Notes under the pieces: generated by a model
Databases searched by the model: none
What the model saw: the letters and a program-made list of their open reading frames with translations, nothing else
Told to the model about the DNA's origin: nothing
Made by a program: the position numbers and the translations under genes
Shown: in pieces, positions 54,221-64,000 of the stretch
How the letters are laid out: every line of letters starts with the position of its first letter
How positions within the stretch are numbered: position 1 is the stretch's first letter
DNA from: Atherix ibis
Lineage: Eukaryota > Arthropoda > Insecta > Diptera > Athericidae
Direction of reading: 5' to 3'
DNA: 64,000 nt
Assembly: GCA_958298945.1 (NCBI GenBank)
Contig: OY282608.1
Location: 65,820,951-65,884,950, forward strand

Positions 54221-56380
54221 GTTTATTTGTTTGTTGGTATGTCGGTTTGTTGGTTTTTTGGTTTGTTGGTTTGTTGGTTTGTTGGCTTGTTGGTTTGTTA
54301 GTTTGTTGGTTTGTTGGCTAGTTGGCTTGTTGGTTTGTTGGTTTTTTGGTTTGTTGGTTTGTTGGTTTGTTGGTTTATTTGTTTGTTGGTTTCTTGGTTT
54401 GTTGGTTCGTTGGCTTGTTGGTTTGTTGGTTTGTTGGTTTTTTGGTTTGTTGGTTTGTTGGTTTGTTGGTTTGTTGGTTTATTTGTTTGTTGGTTTGTTG
54501 GCTTGTTGGTTTGTTGGCTTGTTGGTTTGTTGGTTTGTTGGTTTGTTGGTTTGTTGGTTTGTTGGCTTGTTGGTTTGTTGGTTTGTTGGCTTGTTGGCTT
54601 GCTGGTTTGTTGGTTTGTTGGTTTGTTGGTTTGTTGGTTTGTTGGCTTGTTGGTTTGTTGGTTTGTTGGCTTGTTGGTTTGTTGGTTTGTTGGTTTGTTG
54701 GTTTTTTGGTTTGTTGGTTTATTTGTTTGTTGGTTTGTTGGTTTGTTGGTTTTTTGGTTTGTTGGTTTGTTGGTTTGTTGGCTTGTTGGTTTGTTAGTTT
54801 GTTGGTTTGTTGGCTTGCTGGTTTGTTGGTTATTTGGTTTGTTGGTTTGTTGGTTTGTTGGTTTGTTGGTTTATTTGTTTGTTGGTTTGTTGGTGTGTTG
54901 GTTTGTTGGTTTGTTGGTTTGTTGGCTTGTTGGTTTGTTGGTTTGTTGGTTTTTTGGTTTGTTGGTTTGTTGGTTTGTTGGTTTGTTGGTTTGTTGGTTT
55001 ATTTGTTTGTTGGTTTGTTGGCTTGTTGGTTTGTTGGCTTGTTGGCTTGTTGGCTTGTTGGTTTGTTCGTTTGTTGGTTTGTTGGTTTGTTAGTTTGTTG
55101 GTTTGTTGGTTTGTTGGCTTGTTGGTTTGTTGGTTTGTTGGCTTGTTGGCTTGTTGGTTTGTTAGTTTGTTGGTTTGTTGGGTTGTTGGTTTGTTGGTTT
55201 TTTGGTTTGTTGGTTTGTTGGTTTGTTGGCTTGTTGGTTTGTTAGTTTGTTGGTTTGTTGGCTTGTTGGTTTGTTGGTTTTTTGGTTTGTTGGTTTGTTG
55301 GTTTGTTGGGTTGTTGGTTTGTTGGTTTATTGGTTTTTTGGTTTATTTGTTTGTTTTTTTGTTGGCTTGTTGGTTTGTTGGTTTGTTGGTTTGTTGGCTT
55401 GGTGGTTTGTTGGTTTGTTGATTTTTTGGTTTTTTGGTTTGTTGGTTTGTTGGTTTGTTGGTTTGTTGGTTTATTTCTTTGTTGGTTTGTTGGCTTGTTG
55501 GTTTGTTGGCTTGTTGGCTTGTTGGCTTGTTGGTTTGTAGGTTTGTTGGTTTGTTGGTTTGTTGGTTTGTTGGTTTGTTGGGTTGTTGGCTTGTAAGTTT
55601 GTTGGTTTGTTGGCTTGTTGGCTTGTTGGTTTGTTGGTTTGTTGGTTTGTTGGTTTGTTGGTTTGTTGGCTTGTTGGTTTGTTGGTTTGTTGGTTTGTTG
55701 GCTTGTTGGTTTGTTGGTTTGTTGGTTTGTTGGCTTGCTGTCTTGTCGGTTTGTTGGTTTGTTGGCTTGTTGGTTTGTTGGTTTATTTGTTTGTTGGTTT
55801 GTTGGCTTTTTGGTTTGTTGGTTTGTTGGCTTGTTGGCTTGTTGGCTTGTTGGTTTGTTGGTTTGTTGGTTTGTTGGTTTGTTGGTTTGTTGGTTTGTTG
55901 GTTTGTTGGTTTGTTGGTTTGTTGGCTTGTTGGTTTGTTGGTTTGTTGGCTTGTTGGCTTGTTGGTTTGTTGGTTTGTTGGTTTTGTTGGTTTGTTGGCT
56001 TGTTGGTTTGTTGGTTTGTTGGCTTGTTGGTTTGCTGGTTTGTTGGTTTGTTGGCTTGTTGGCTTGTTGGTTTGTTGGTTTGTTGGCTTGTTGGTTTGTT
56101 GGTTTGTTGGTTTGTTGGCTTGTTGCTTTGTTCGTTTGATGGTTTGTTGGTTTGTTAGTTTTTTGGTTTGTTGGTTTGTTGGTTTGTTGGCTTGTTGGCT
56201 TGTTGGTTTGTTGGTTTCTTGGCTTGTTGGTTTGTTAGTTTGTTAATTTGTTGGCTTGTTGGCTTGTTGGTTTGTTGGTTTTTTGGTTTGTTGGTTTGTT
56301 GGTTTGTTGGTTTGTTGGTTTGTTGGTTTGTTGATTTTTTGGTTTTTTGGTTTGTTGGTTTGTTGGTTTGTTGGTTTGTT
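54221..56380 (+). repeat. 2.2-2.4 kb duplication, first copy
   Basis: This matches 56381-58770. The offset is 2161 from GGTATGTCGG (54236 against 56397) to about 54890 and 2417 from about 55175 to 56340, including marker B 56123 against 58540. It has a seven-T run at 55354-55360, a GGTTTTGTT nine-base unit near 55980, and TTAATTTG near 56243, all shared with the second copy. Confidence 0.87.
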
Positions 56381-58770
56381 GGTTTATTTGTTTGTTGGTA
56401 TGTCGGTTTGTTGGTTTTTTGGTTTGTTGGTTTGTTGGTTTGTTGGCTTGTTGGTTTGTTAGTTTGTTGGTTTGTTGGCTAGTTGGCTTGTTGGTTTGTT
56501 GGTTTTTTGGTTTGTTGGTTTGTTGGTTTGTTGGTTTATTTGTTTGTTGGTTTCTTGGTTTGTTGGTTCGTTGGCTTGTTGGTTTGTTGGTTTGTTGGTT
56601 TTTTGGTTTGTTGGTTTGTTGGTTTGTTGGTTTGTTGGTTTATTTGTTTGTTGGTTTGTTGGCTTGTTGGTTTGTTGGCTTGTTGGTTTGTTGGTTTGTT
56701 GGTTTGTTGGTTTGTTGGTTTGTTGGCTTGTTGGTTTGTTGGTTTGTTGGCTTGTTGGCTTGCTGGTTTGTTGGTTTGTTGGTTTGTTGGTTTGTTGGTT
56801 TGTTGGCTTGTTGGTTTGTTGGTTTGTTGGCTTGTTGGTTTGTTGGTTTGTTGGTTTGTTGGTTTTTTGGTTTGTTGGTTTATTTGTTTGTTGGTTTGTT
56901 GGTTTGTTGGTTTTTTGGTTTGTTGGTTTGTTGGTTTGTTGGCTTGTTGGTTTGTTAGTTTGTTGGTTTGTTGGCTTGCTGGTTTGTTGGTTATTTGGTT
57001 TGTTGGTTTGTTGGTTTGTTGGTTTGTTGGTTTATTTGTTTGTTGGTTTGTTGGCGTGTTGGTTTGTTGGTTTGTTGGTTTGTTGGCTTGTTGGTTTGTT
57101 GGTTTGTTGGTTTTTTGGTTTGTTGGTTTGTTGGCTTGTTGGTTTGTTGGCTTGTTGGTTTGTTGGTTTGTTGGTTTGTTGGTTTGTTGGTTTGTTGGCT
57201 TGTTGGTTTGTTGGTTTGTTGGCTTGTTGGCTTGCTGGTTTGTTGGTTTGTTGGTTTGTTGGTTTGTTGGTTTGTTGGTTTGTTGGTTTATTTGTTTGTT
57301 GGTTTGTTGGCGTGTTGGTTTGTTGGTTTGTTGGTTTGTTGGCTTGTTGGTTTGTTGGTTTGTTGGTTTTTTGGTTTGTTGGTTTGTTGGTTTGTTGGTT
57401 TGTTGGTTTGTTGGTTTATTTGTTTGTTGGTTTGTTGGCTTGTTGGTTTGTTGGCTTGTTGGCTTGTTGGCTTGTTGGTTTGTTCGTTTGTTGGTTTGTT
57501 GGTTTGTTAGTTTGTTGGTTTGTTGGTTTGTTGGCTTGTTGGTTTGTTGGTTTGTTGGCTTGTTGGCTTGTTGGTTTGTTAGTTTGTTGGTTTGTTGGGT
57601 TGTTGGTTTGTTGGTTTTTTGGTTTGTTGGTTTGTTGGTTTGTTGGCTTGTTGGTTTGTTAGTTTGTTGGTTTGTTGGCTTGTTGGTTTGTTGGTTTTTT
57701 GGTTTGTTGGTTTGTTGGTTTGTTGGGTTGTTGGTTTGTTGGTTTATTGGTTTTTTGGTTTATTTGTTTGTTTTTTTGTTGGCTTGTTGGTTTGTTGGTT
57801 TGTTGGTTTGTTGGCTTGGTGGTTTGTTGGTTTGTTGATTTTTTGGTTTTTTGGTTTGTTGGTTTGTTGGTTTGTTGGTTTGTTGGTTTATTTCTTTGTT
57901 GGTTTGTTGGCTTGTTGGTTTGTTGGCTTGTTGGCTTGTTGGCTTGTTGGTTTGTAGGTTTGTTGGTTTGTTGGTTTGTTGGTTTGTTGGTTTGTTGGGT
58001 TGTTGGCTTGTAAGTTTGTTGGTTTGTTGGCTTGTTGGCTTGTTGGTTTGTTGGTTTGTTGGTTTGTTGGTTTGTTGGTTTGTTGGCTTGTTGGTTTGTT
58101 GGTTTGTTGGTTTGTTGGCTTGTTGGTTTGTTGGTTTGTTGGTTTGTTGGCTTGCTGTCTTGTCGGTTTGTTGGTTTGTTGGCTTGTTGGTTTGTTGGTT
58201 TATTTGTTTGTTGGTTTGTTGGCTTTTTGGTTTGTTGGTTTGTTGGCTTGTTGGCTTGTTGGCTTGTTGGTTTGTTGGTTTGTTGGTTTGTTGGTTTGTT
58301 GGTTTGTTGGTTTGTTGGTTTGTTGGTTTGTTGGTTTGTTGGCTTGTTGGTTTGTTGGTTTGTTGGCTTGTTGGCTTGTTGGTTTGTTGGTTTGTTGGTT
58401 TTGTTGGTTTGTTGGCTTGTTGGTTTGTTGGTTTGTTGGCTTGTTGGTTTGCTGGTTTGTTGGTTTGTTGGCTTGTTGGCTTGTTGGTTTGTTGGTTTGT
58501 TGGCTTGTTGGTTTGTTGGTTTGTTGGTTTGTTGGCTTGTTGCTTTGTTCGTTTGATGGTTTGTTGGTTTGTTAGTTTTTTGGTTTGTTGGTTTGTTGGT
58601 TTGTTGGCTTGTTGGCTTGTTGGTTTGTTGGTTTCTTGGCTTGTTGGTTTGTTAGTTTGTTAATTTGTTGGCTTGTTGGCTTGTTGGTTTGTTGGTTTTT
58701 TGGTTTGTTGGTTTGTTGGTTTGTTGGTTTGTTGGTTTGTTGGTTTGTTGATTTTTTGGTTTTTTGGTTT
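56381..58770 (+). repeat. 2.2-2.4 kb duplication, second copy with a 256-base insert
   Basis: This is the partner of 54221-56340. It carries an extra 256 bases (32 units) because a segment marked by GGCGTGTT is duplicated in tandem (57053 and 57309). The first copy has a single equivalent, GGTGTGTT, near 54892. Marker B is at 58540. The sequence returns to register with the first copy after the insert. Confidence 0.87.
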
Positions 58771-61700
58771 GTTGGTTTGTTGGTTTGTTGGTTTGTTGGT
58801 TTATTTGTTTGTTGGTTTGTTGGCTTGTTGGTTTGTTGGCTTGTTGGCTTGTTGGCTTGTTGGTTTGTAGGTTTGTAGGTTTGTTGGTTTGTTGGTTTGT
58901 TGGTTTGTTGGTTTGTTGGCTTGTTGGTTTGTTGGTTTGTTGGCTTGTTGGCTTGTTGGTTTGTTGGTTTGTTGTTTTGTTGGTTTGTTGGTTTGTTGGT
59001 TTGTTGGCTTGTTGGTTTGTTGGTTTGTTGGCTTGTTGGTTTGTTGGTTTGTTGGTTTGTTGGCTTGTTGTCTTGTCGGTTTGTTGGTTTGTTGGCATGT
59101 TTGTTTGTTGGTTTATTTGTTTATTGGTTTGTTGGCTTTTTGGTTTGTTGGTTTGTTGGCTTGTTGGCTTGTTGGTTTGTTGGTTTGTTGGTTTGTTGGT
59201 TTGTTGGTTTGTTGGTTTGTTGGTTTGTTGGTTTGTTGGTTTGTTGGTTTGTTGGCTTGTTGGTTTGTTGGTTTGTTGGCTTGTTGGCTTGTTGATTTGT
59301 TGGTTTGTTGGTTTGTTGGTTTGTTGGCTTGTTGGTTTGTTGGTTTGTTGGCTTGTTGGTTTGTTGGTTTGTTGGTTGGTTGGCCTGTTGGCTTGTTGGT
59401 TTCTTGGTTTGTTGGCTTGTTGGTTTGTTGGTTTGTTGGTTTGTTGGCTTGTTGCTTTGTTCGTTTGATGGTTTGTTGGTTTGTTGGTTTTTTGGTTTGT
59501 TTGTTTGTTGGTTTGTTGGCTTGTTGGCTTGTTGGTTTGTTGGTTTCTTGGCTTGTTGGTTTGTTAGTTTGTTAATTTGTTGGCTTGTTGGCTTGTTGGT
59601 TTGTTGGTTTTTCGGTTTATTGGTTTGTTGGTTTGTTGGTTTGTTGGTTTGTTGGTTTATTTGTTTGTTGGTTTGTTGGCTTGTTGGTTTGTTGGTTTGT
59701 TGGTTTGTGGGCTTGTTGGTTTGTTGGTTTGTTGGTTTGTTGGTTTTTTGGTTTGTTGGTTTGTTGGTGTGTTGGTTTGTTAGTTTATTTGTTTGTTGGT
59801 TTGTTGGCTTGTTGGTTTGTTGGTTTGTTGGTTTGTTGGCGTGTTGGTTTGTTGGTTTGTTGGCTTGTTGGCTTGTTGGTTACTTAGTTTGTTGGTTTGT
59901 TGGCATGTTGGTTTGTTGGTTTGTTGGTTTGTTGGCTTGATGGTTTATTGGTTTGTTGGCTTGTTGACTTGTTGGTTTGTTGGTTTGTTAGTTTGTTGGC
60001 TTGTTGGTTTTTTGGTTTGTTGGCTTGTTGGTTTGTTAGTTTCTTGGTTTGTTGGTTTGTTGGTTTGTTGGTTTGTTGCTTTGTTGGTTTGTTGGTTTGT
60101 TGGCTTATTCGCTTGTTGGTTTGTTGGCTTGTTGGTTTGTTAGTTCGTTGGTTTGTTGGTTTATTGGTTTGTTGGCTTGTTGGTTTGTTGGCTTGTTGGT
60201 TTGTTTGTTTGTTGGTTTTTTGGTTTGTTGGCTTGTTGGCTTGTTGGTTTGTTAGTTTGTTGGCTTTTTGGTTACTTGGTTTCTTGGTTTGTTGGTTTGT
60301 TGGTTTGTTGGCTTGTTGGTTTGTTGGCTTGTTGGTTTGTTTGTTTGTTGGTTTGTTGGCTTGTCGGCTTGTTGGCTTGTTGGTTTGTTGGTTTTTTCGT
60401 TTGTTGGTTTGTTGGTTTGTTGGTTTGTTGGTTTTTTGGTTTGTTGGTTTATTTGTTTGTTGGTTTGTTGGCTTGTTGGTTTGTTAGTTTGTTGGTTTGT
60501 TGGTTTGTTGGTTTGTTGGTTTGTTGGTTTGTTGGCTTGTTGGCTTGTTGATTTGTTGGTTTGTTGGCTTGTTGGCTTGTTGCTTTGTTCGTTTGATGGT
60601 TTGTTGGTTTGTTGGTTTTTTGGTTTGTTGGTTTGTTGGTTTGTTGCCTGGTTGGTTTGTTGGTTTGTTGGCTTGTTGGTTTGTTAGTTTGTTGGTTTGT
60701 TGTCTTGTTGGCTTGTTGGTTTGTTGGTTTTTTGGTTTGTTGGTTTGTCGGTTTGTTGGTTTGTTGGTTTGTTGGTTTATTTGTTTGTTGGTTTGTTGGC
60801 TTGTTGGTTTGTTGGTTTGTTGGTTTGTTCGTTTGTTGGTTTGTTGATTTATTTGTTTGTTGGTTTGTTGGCTTGTAGGTTTGTTGGTTTGTTGGTTTGT
60901 TGGCTTGTTGGTTTGTTGGTTTGTTGGCTTGTTGGCTTGTTGGTTTGTTGGTTTGTTGGCTTGTTGGTTAATTAGTTTGTTGGTTTTTTTGGCATGTTGG
61001 TTTGTTGGTTTGTTGGTTTGTTGGGTTGTTGGTTTGTTGGTTTGTTAGCTTGTTGGCTTGTTGGTTTGTTGGTTTGTTGGTTTGTTGGCTTGTTGGTTTG
61101 TTGGTTTGTTGGTTTGTTGGCTTGTTGGTTTGTTGGTTTGTTAGTTTGTTGGTTTGTTGGTTTGTTGGCTTGTTGGCTTGTTGATTTGTTGGTTTGTTGG
61201 CTTGTTGGCTTGTTGCTTTGTTCGTTTGATGGTTTGTTGGTTTGTTGGTTTTTTGGTTTGTTGGTTTGTTAGTTTGTTGGCTGGTTGGTTTGTTGGTTTG
61301 TTGGCTTGTTGGTTTGTTAGTTTGTTGGTTTGTTGGCTTGTTGGTTTGTTGGTTTTTTGGTTTGTTGGTTTGTTGGTTTGTTGGTTTGTTAGTTGGTTGG
61401 TTTATTTGTTTGTTGGTTTGTTGGTTTGTTGGTTTGTTGGTTTGTTGGCTTGTTGGTTTGTTGGTTTGTTGGTTTTTTGGTTTTGTTGGTTTGTTGGTTT
61501 GTTGGTTTGTTGGTTTGTTGATTTATTTGTTTGTTGGTTTGTTGGCTTGTTGGTTTGTTGGTTTGTTGGTTTGTTGGCTTGTTGGTTTGTTGGTTTGTTG
61601 GCTTGTTGGCTTGTTGGTTTGTTGGTTTGTTGGCTTGTTGGTTAATTAGTTTGTTGGTTTGTTGGCATGTTGGTTTGTTGGTTTGTTGGTTTGTTGGGTT

Positions 61701-64000
61701 GTTGGTTTGTTGGTTTGTTGGCTTGTTGGCTTGTTGGTTTGTTGGTTTGTTGGTTTGTTGGCTTGTTGGTTTGTTGGTTTGTTGGTTTGTTCGCTTGTTG
61801 GTTTGTTGGTTTGTTAGTTTATTGGTTTGTTGGTTTGTTGGTTTGTTGGTTTGTTGGTTTATTTGTTTGTTGGTTTGTTGGCTTGTTGGTTTGTTGGTTT
61901 TTTGGCTTGTTGGCTTGTTGGCTTGTTGGTTTGTTGGTTTGTTAGTTTGTTGGTTTGTTGGTTTGTTGGTTTGTTGGTTTGTTGATTTATTTGTTTGTTG
62001 GTTTGTTGGTTTGTTGGTTTGTTGGTTTGTTGGCTTGTTGGTTTGTTGGTTTGTTGGCTTGTTGGCTTGTTGCTTTGTTCGTTTGATGGTTTGTTGGTTT
62101 GTTGGTTTTTTGGTTTGTTGGTTTGTTGGTTTGTTGGTTTGTTGGTTTGTTGGCTTGTTTGCTTGTTGGTTTGTTGGTTTGTTGGCTTGTTGGTTTGTCA
62201 GTTCGTATTTTGTTGGATTGTTGGCTTGTTGGTTTGTTGGTTTTTTGGTTTGTTGGTTTGTTGGTTTGTTGGTTTGTTGGTTTGTTGGTTTGTTGGTTTA
62301 TTTGTTTGTTGGTTTGTTGGCTTGTTGGTTTGTTGGTTTGTTGGTTAGTTGGCTTGTTGGTTTGTTGGTTTGTTGGTTTTTTGGTTTGTTGGTTTGTTGG
62401 TTTGTTGGTTTGTTGATTTGTTGGTTTATTTGTTTGTTGGTTTGTTGGCTTGTTGGTTTGTTGGTTTGTTGTCTTGTTGGCTTGTTGGTTTGTTGGTTTG
62501 TTGGTTTGTTGGTTGGTTGGTTTGTTGGTTTTTTGGTTTGTTGGTTTATATGTTTGTTGGTTTGTTGGCTTGTTGGTTTGTTGGTTTGTTGGTTTATTTG
62601 TTTGTTGGTTTGTTGGCTTGTTGTTTTGTTGGTTTGTTGATTTGTTGGCTTGTTGGTTTGTTGGTTTGTTGGCTTGTTGGCTTGTTGCTTTGTTGGTTTG
62701 TTGGTTTGTTGGCTTGTATGCTTGTTGGTTTGTTAGTTTGTTGGCTTTTTGGTTACTTGGTTTGTTGGTTTATTGGTTTGTTGGGTTGTTGGTTTGTTGG
62801 CTTGTTGGTTTGTTGGTTTGTTGGTTTGTTGGCTTGTTGGCTTGTTGGTTTGTTGGTTTGTAGGTTTGTAGGTTTGTTGGTTTGTTGGTTTGTTGGTTTG
62901 TTGGTTTGTTGGTTTGTTGGTTTGTTGGTTTGTTGGTTTGTTGGCTTGTTGGTTTGTTGGTTTGTTTGCTTGTTGGCTTGTTGGTTTTTTGGTTTGTTGG
63001 ATTGTTGGTTTATTTGTTTGTTGGTTTGTTGGCTTGTTGGTTTGTTGGTTTGTTGGCTTGTTGGCTTGTTGGTTTGTTGGTTTGTTGGCTTGTTGGTTTG
63101 TTAGTGTATTGGTTTGTTGGCTTGTTGGCTTGCTGGTTTGTTGGTTTTTTGGTTTGTTGGTTTGTTGGTTTGTTGGTTTGTGGGTTTGTTGGGTTGTTGG
63201 TTTGTTGGCTTGTTGGTTTGTTGGTTTTTTGGCTTGTTGGCTTGTTGGCTTGTTGGTTTGTTGGTTTGTTAGTTTGTTGGTTTGTTGGTTTGTTGGTTTG
63301 TTGGTTTGTTGATTTATTTGTTTGTTGGTTTGTTGGCTTGTTGGTTTGTTGGTTTGTTGGTTTGTTGGCTTGTTGGTTTGTTGGTTTGTTGGCTTGTTGG
63401 CTTGTTGCTTTGTTCGTTTGATGGTTTGTTGGTTTGTTGGTTTTTTGGTTTGTTGGTTTGTTGGTTTGTTGGTTTGTTGGCTTGTTGACTTGTTGGTTTG
63501 TTGGTTTGTTGGCTTGTTGGTTTGTCAGTTCGTTGGTTTGTTGGATTGTTGGCTTGTTGGTTTGTTGGTTTTTTGGTTTGTTGTTTTGTTGGTTTGTTGG
63601 TTTGTTGGTTTATTTGTTTGTTGGTTTGTTGGCTTGTTGGTTTGTTGGTTTGTTATTTAGTTGGCTTGTTGGTTTGTTGGTTTGTTGGTTTTTTGGTTTG
63701 TTGGTTTGTTGGTTTGTTGGTTTGTTGATTTGTTGGTTTATTTGTTTGTTGGTTTGTTGGCTTGTTGGTTTGTTGGTTTGTTGGTTTGTTGGCTTGTTGG
63801 TTTGTTGGTTTGTTGGCTTGTTGGCTTCTTGGTTTGTTGGTTTGTTGGTTTGTTGGTTTGTTGGCTTGTTGGTTCGTTGGTTTGTTGGCTTGTTGGGGTG
63901 TTACTTTGTTGGTTTGTTGGTTTGTTGGTTTGTTGGTTTGTTGGTTTATTTGTTTGTTGGTTTGTTTTCTTGTTGGTTTGTTGGTTTGTTGGTTTGTTGG
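58771..64000 (+). repeat. Right irregular segment of the array
   Basis: Only 8-mer units, but with a higher density and wider range of variants than the centre. Marker B persists at 59452, 60580, 61213, 62070 and 63405, while marker A survives only as diverged forms (GGCTTTTTGGTTAC near 60253 and 62743). Two worn local duplications are visible: GGTTAATTAG at 60966 and 61639, about 673 bases apart, and TCAGTTCG at 62198 and 63525, about 1,327 apart. Rare words occur here and almost nowhere else, such as GGCCTGTT near 59391, GCCTGGTT near 60646, TTTATATG near 62545 and GGGGTGTTAC near 63895. It ends mid-array at 64000. Confidence 0.8.

Larger units (their letters stand above)
2354..63424 (+). 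repeat. Marker B family: TTGCTTTGTTCKTTTGATGG, 35 copies
   Basis: Copies start at 2354, 4514, 5490, 7642, 9420, 12375, 14567, 17714, 19359, 21883, 25621, 30304, 32516, 34713, 35529, 36409, 37233, 40808, 41632, 43324, 44140, 46169, 46521, 48821, 49413, 51421, 53210, 54018, 56123, 58540, 59452, 60580, 61213, 62070 and 63405. Six (2354, 5490, 9420, 12375, 46521, 49413) have TTCTTTTGA and the rest TTCGTTTGA. The T form is followed by TGTGGGTTTTTTGG, except 2354, where GGCTTG intervenes. Five of the six T-form copies follow a marker A by 381 or 269 bases, so the T form defines a separate lineage. The copy at 37233 has a damaged 3' half. Confidence 0.93.
1..64000 (+). repeat. 64 kb tandem array of the 8-base unit GGTTTGTT
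   Basis: The whole window consists of head-to-tail 8-base units with consensus GGTTTGTT (reverse complement AACAAACC). No segment is inverted and no non-repeat insert was found on reading every line. The commonest variants are GGCTTGTT, GGTTTTTT, GGTTTATT, TGTTTGTT, AGTTTGTT, CGTTTGTT, GGATTGTT and GGTTTCTT. Seven-base units (GGTTGTT) and rarer nine-base units (GGTTTTGTT, for example near 55980, 58400 and 61483) shift the register. The array starts and stops mid-repeat, so its true length exceeds 64 kb. The size, uniform orientation and higher-order structure fit a eukaryotic satellite or minisatellite. The family is not one I recognise by name, and the host species cannot be told from this sequence. 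Confidence 0.98.

Noticed and set aside
55354..55360. Seven-T run as a terminator or poly-A tail remnant of a retroelement (also near 57771)
   Set aside because: The run is a chain of G-to-T unit variants inside the array. It has no hairpin, target-site duplication or element sequence beside it.
1..64000. Telomeric repeat
   Set aside because: The unit is T/G-rich like a telomere, but variants are abundant and ordered into kilobase blocks that duplicate as units. Telomerase-made tracts are not built this way, and GGTTTGTT does not match a telomere motif I know.
1..64000. CRISPR array
   Set aside because: There are no unique spacers between repeats, since units are contiguous 8-mers, and no cas genes are present.
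1..64000. G-quadruplex-forming region
   Set aside because: G runs are two bases long with six-base spacers, which predicts only weak two-tetrad structures. The single five-G run at 1417-1421 has no partners.
1..64000. Inserted mobile element or unique gene hidden in the array
   Set aside because: Each line was read for departures from the 8-mer. The rarest strings (1417, 59391, 60646, 62204, 63895) are still one or two changes from the unit and in near register.
1..64000. Whole window as sequencing or assembly noise
   Set aside because: Noise would not produce shared private variants at constant offsets across kilobases. Individual near-identical duplications may still be assembly errors, but the array itself looks real.

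Overview
This 64 kb window is one uninterrupted tandem array with no gene in it. The basic unit is the 8-base word GGTTTGTT. It runs head to tail in one orientation from the first base to the last, and both ends of the array lie outside the window. The plus strand is almost entirely T and G, with A and C appearing only as unit variants. I see no unique sequence, transposon, tRNA, rRNA, CRISPR array, promoter or credible coding region. The many long open frames are an artefact: the unit has no stop codon in any plus frame, so every frame reads the same hydrophobic eight-residue cycle (Leu-Val-Cys-Trp-Phe-Val-Gly-Leu).

A long, single-orientation satellite or minisatellite organised into higher-order repeats points to a eukaryotic chromosome, such as a heterochromatic, pericentromeric, subtelomeric or sex-linked block. 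Nothing here identifies the species. The array does not look like telomerase product, because variant units are ordered into kilobase blocks instead of being scattered or absent.

The interest is in the layering. Level 1 is the 8-mer, with variants mostly at G1, G2, T3 and G6 and occasional 7-base units that shift the register. Level 2 is short linked strings of variants, for example GGTTTATT followed by TGTTTGTT. Level 3 is rare marker words that recur at fixed spacing: marker A (22 copies), marker B (35 copies) and marker D (18 copies). The B-to-A distance is 331 or 339 bases in 14 of the copies. Level 4 is kilobase-scale neighbouring duplications: about 3.13 kb at 2.1-7.9 kb, 2,955 bases at 8.0-13.4 kb (three substitutions noticed by eye), about 3.7 kb at 19.7-27.1 kb, about 2.2 kb at 30.3-34.7 kb, about 1.7 kb at 34.5-37.9 kb, about 2.5 kb at 39.4-44.2 kb, about 2.7-2.9 kb at 44.9-50.1 kb, and 2.2-2.4 kb at 54.2-58.8 kb. 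Smaller duplications of 256, 312, 318, 352 and 677 bases are nested inside them. The first 2 kb and the last 5 kb are more irregular than the middle, as expected when the centre is homogenised by unequal exchange.

All offsets were read by eye from marker positions. Block edges are approximate to a few tens of bases unless a substitution is quoted.
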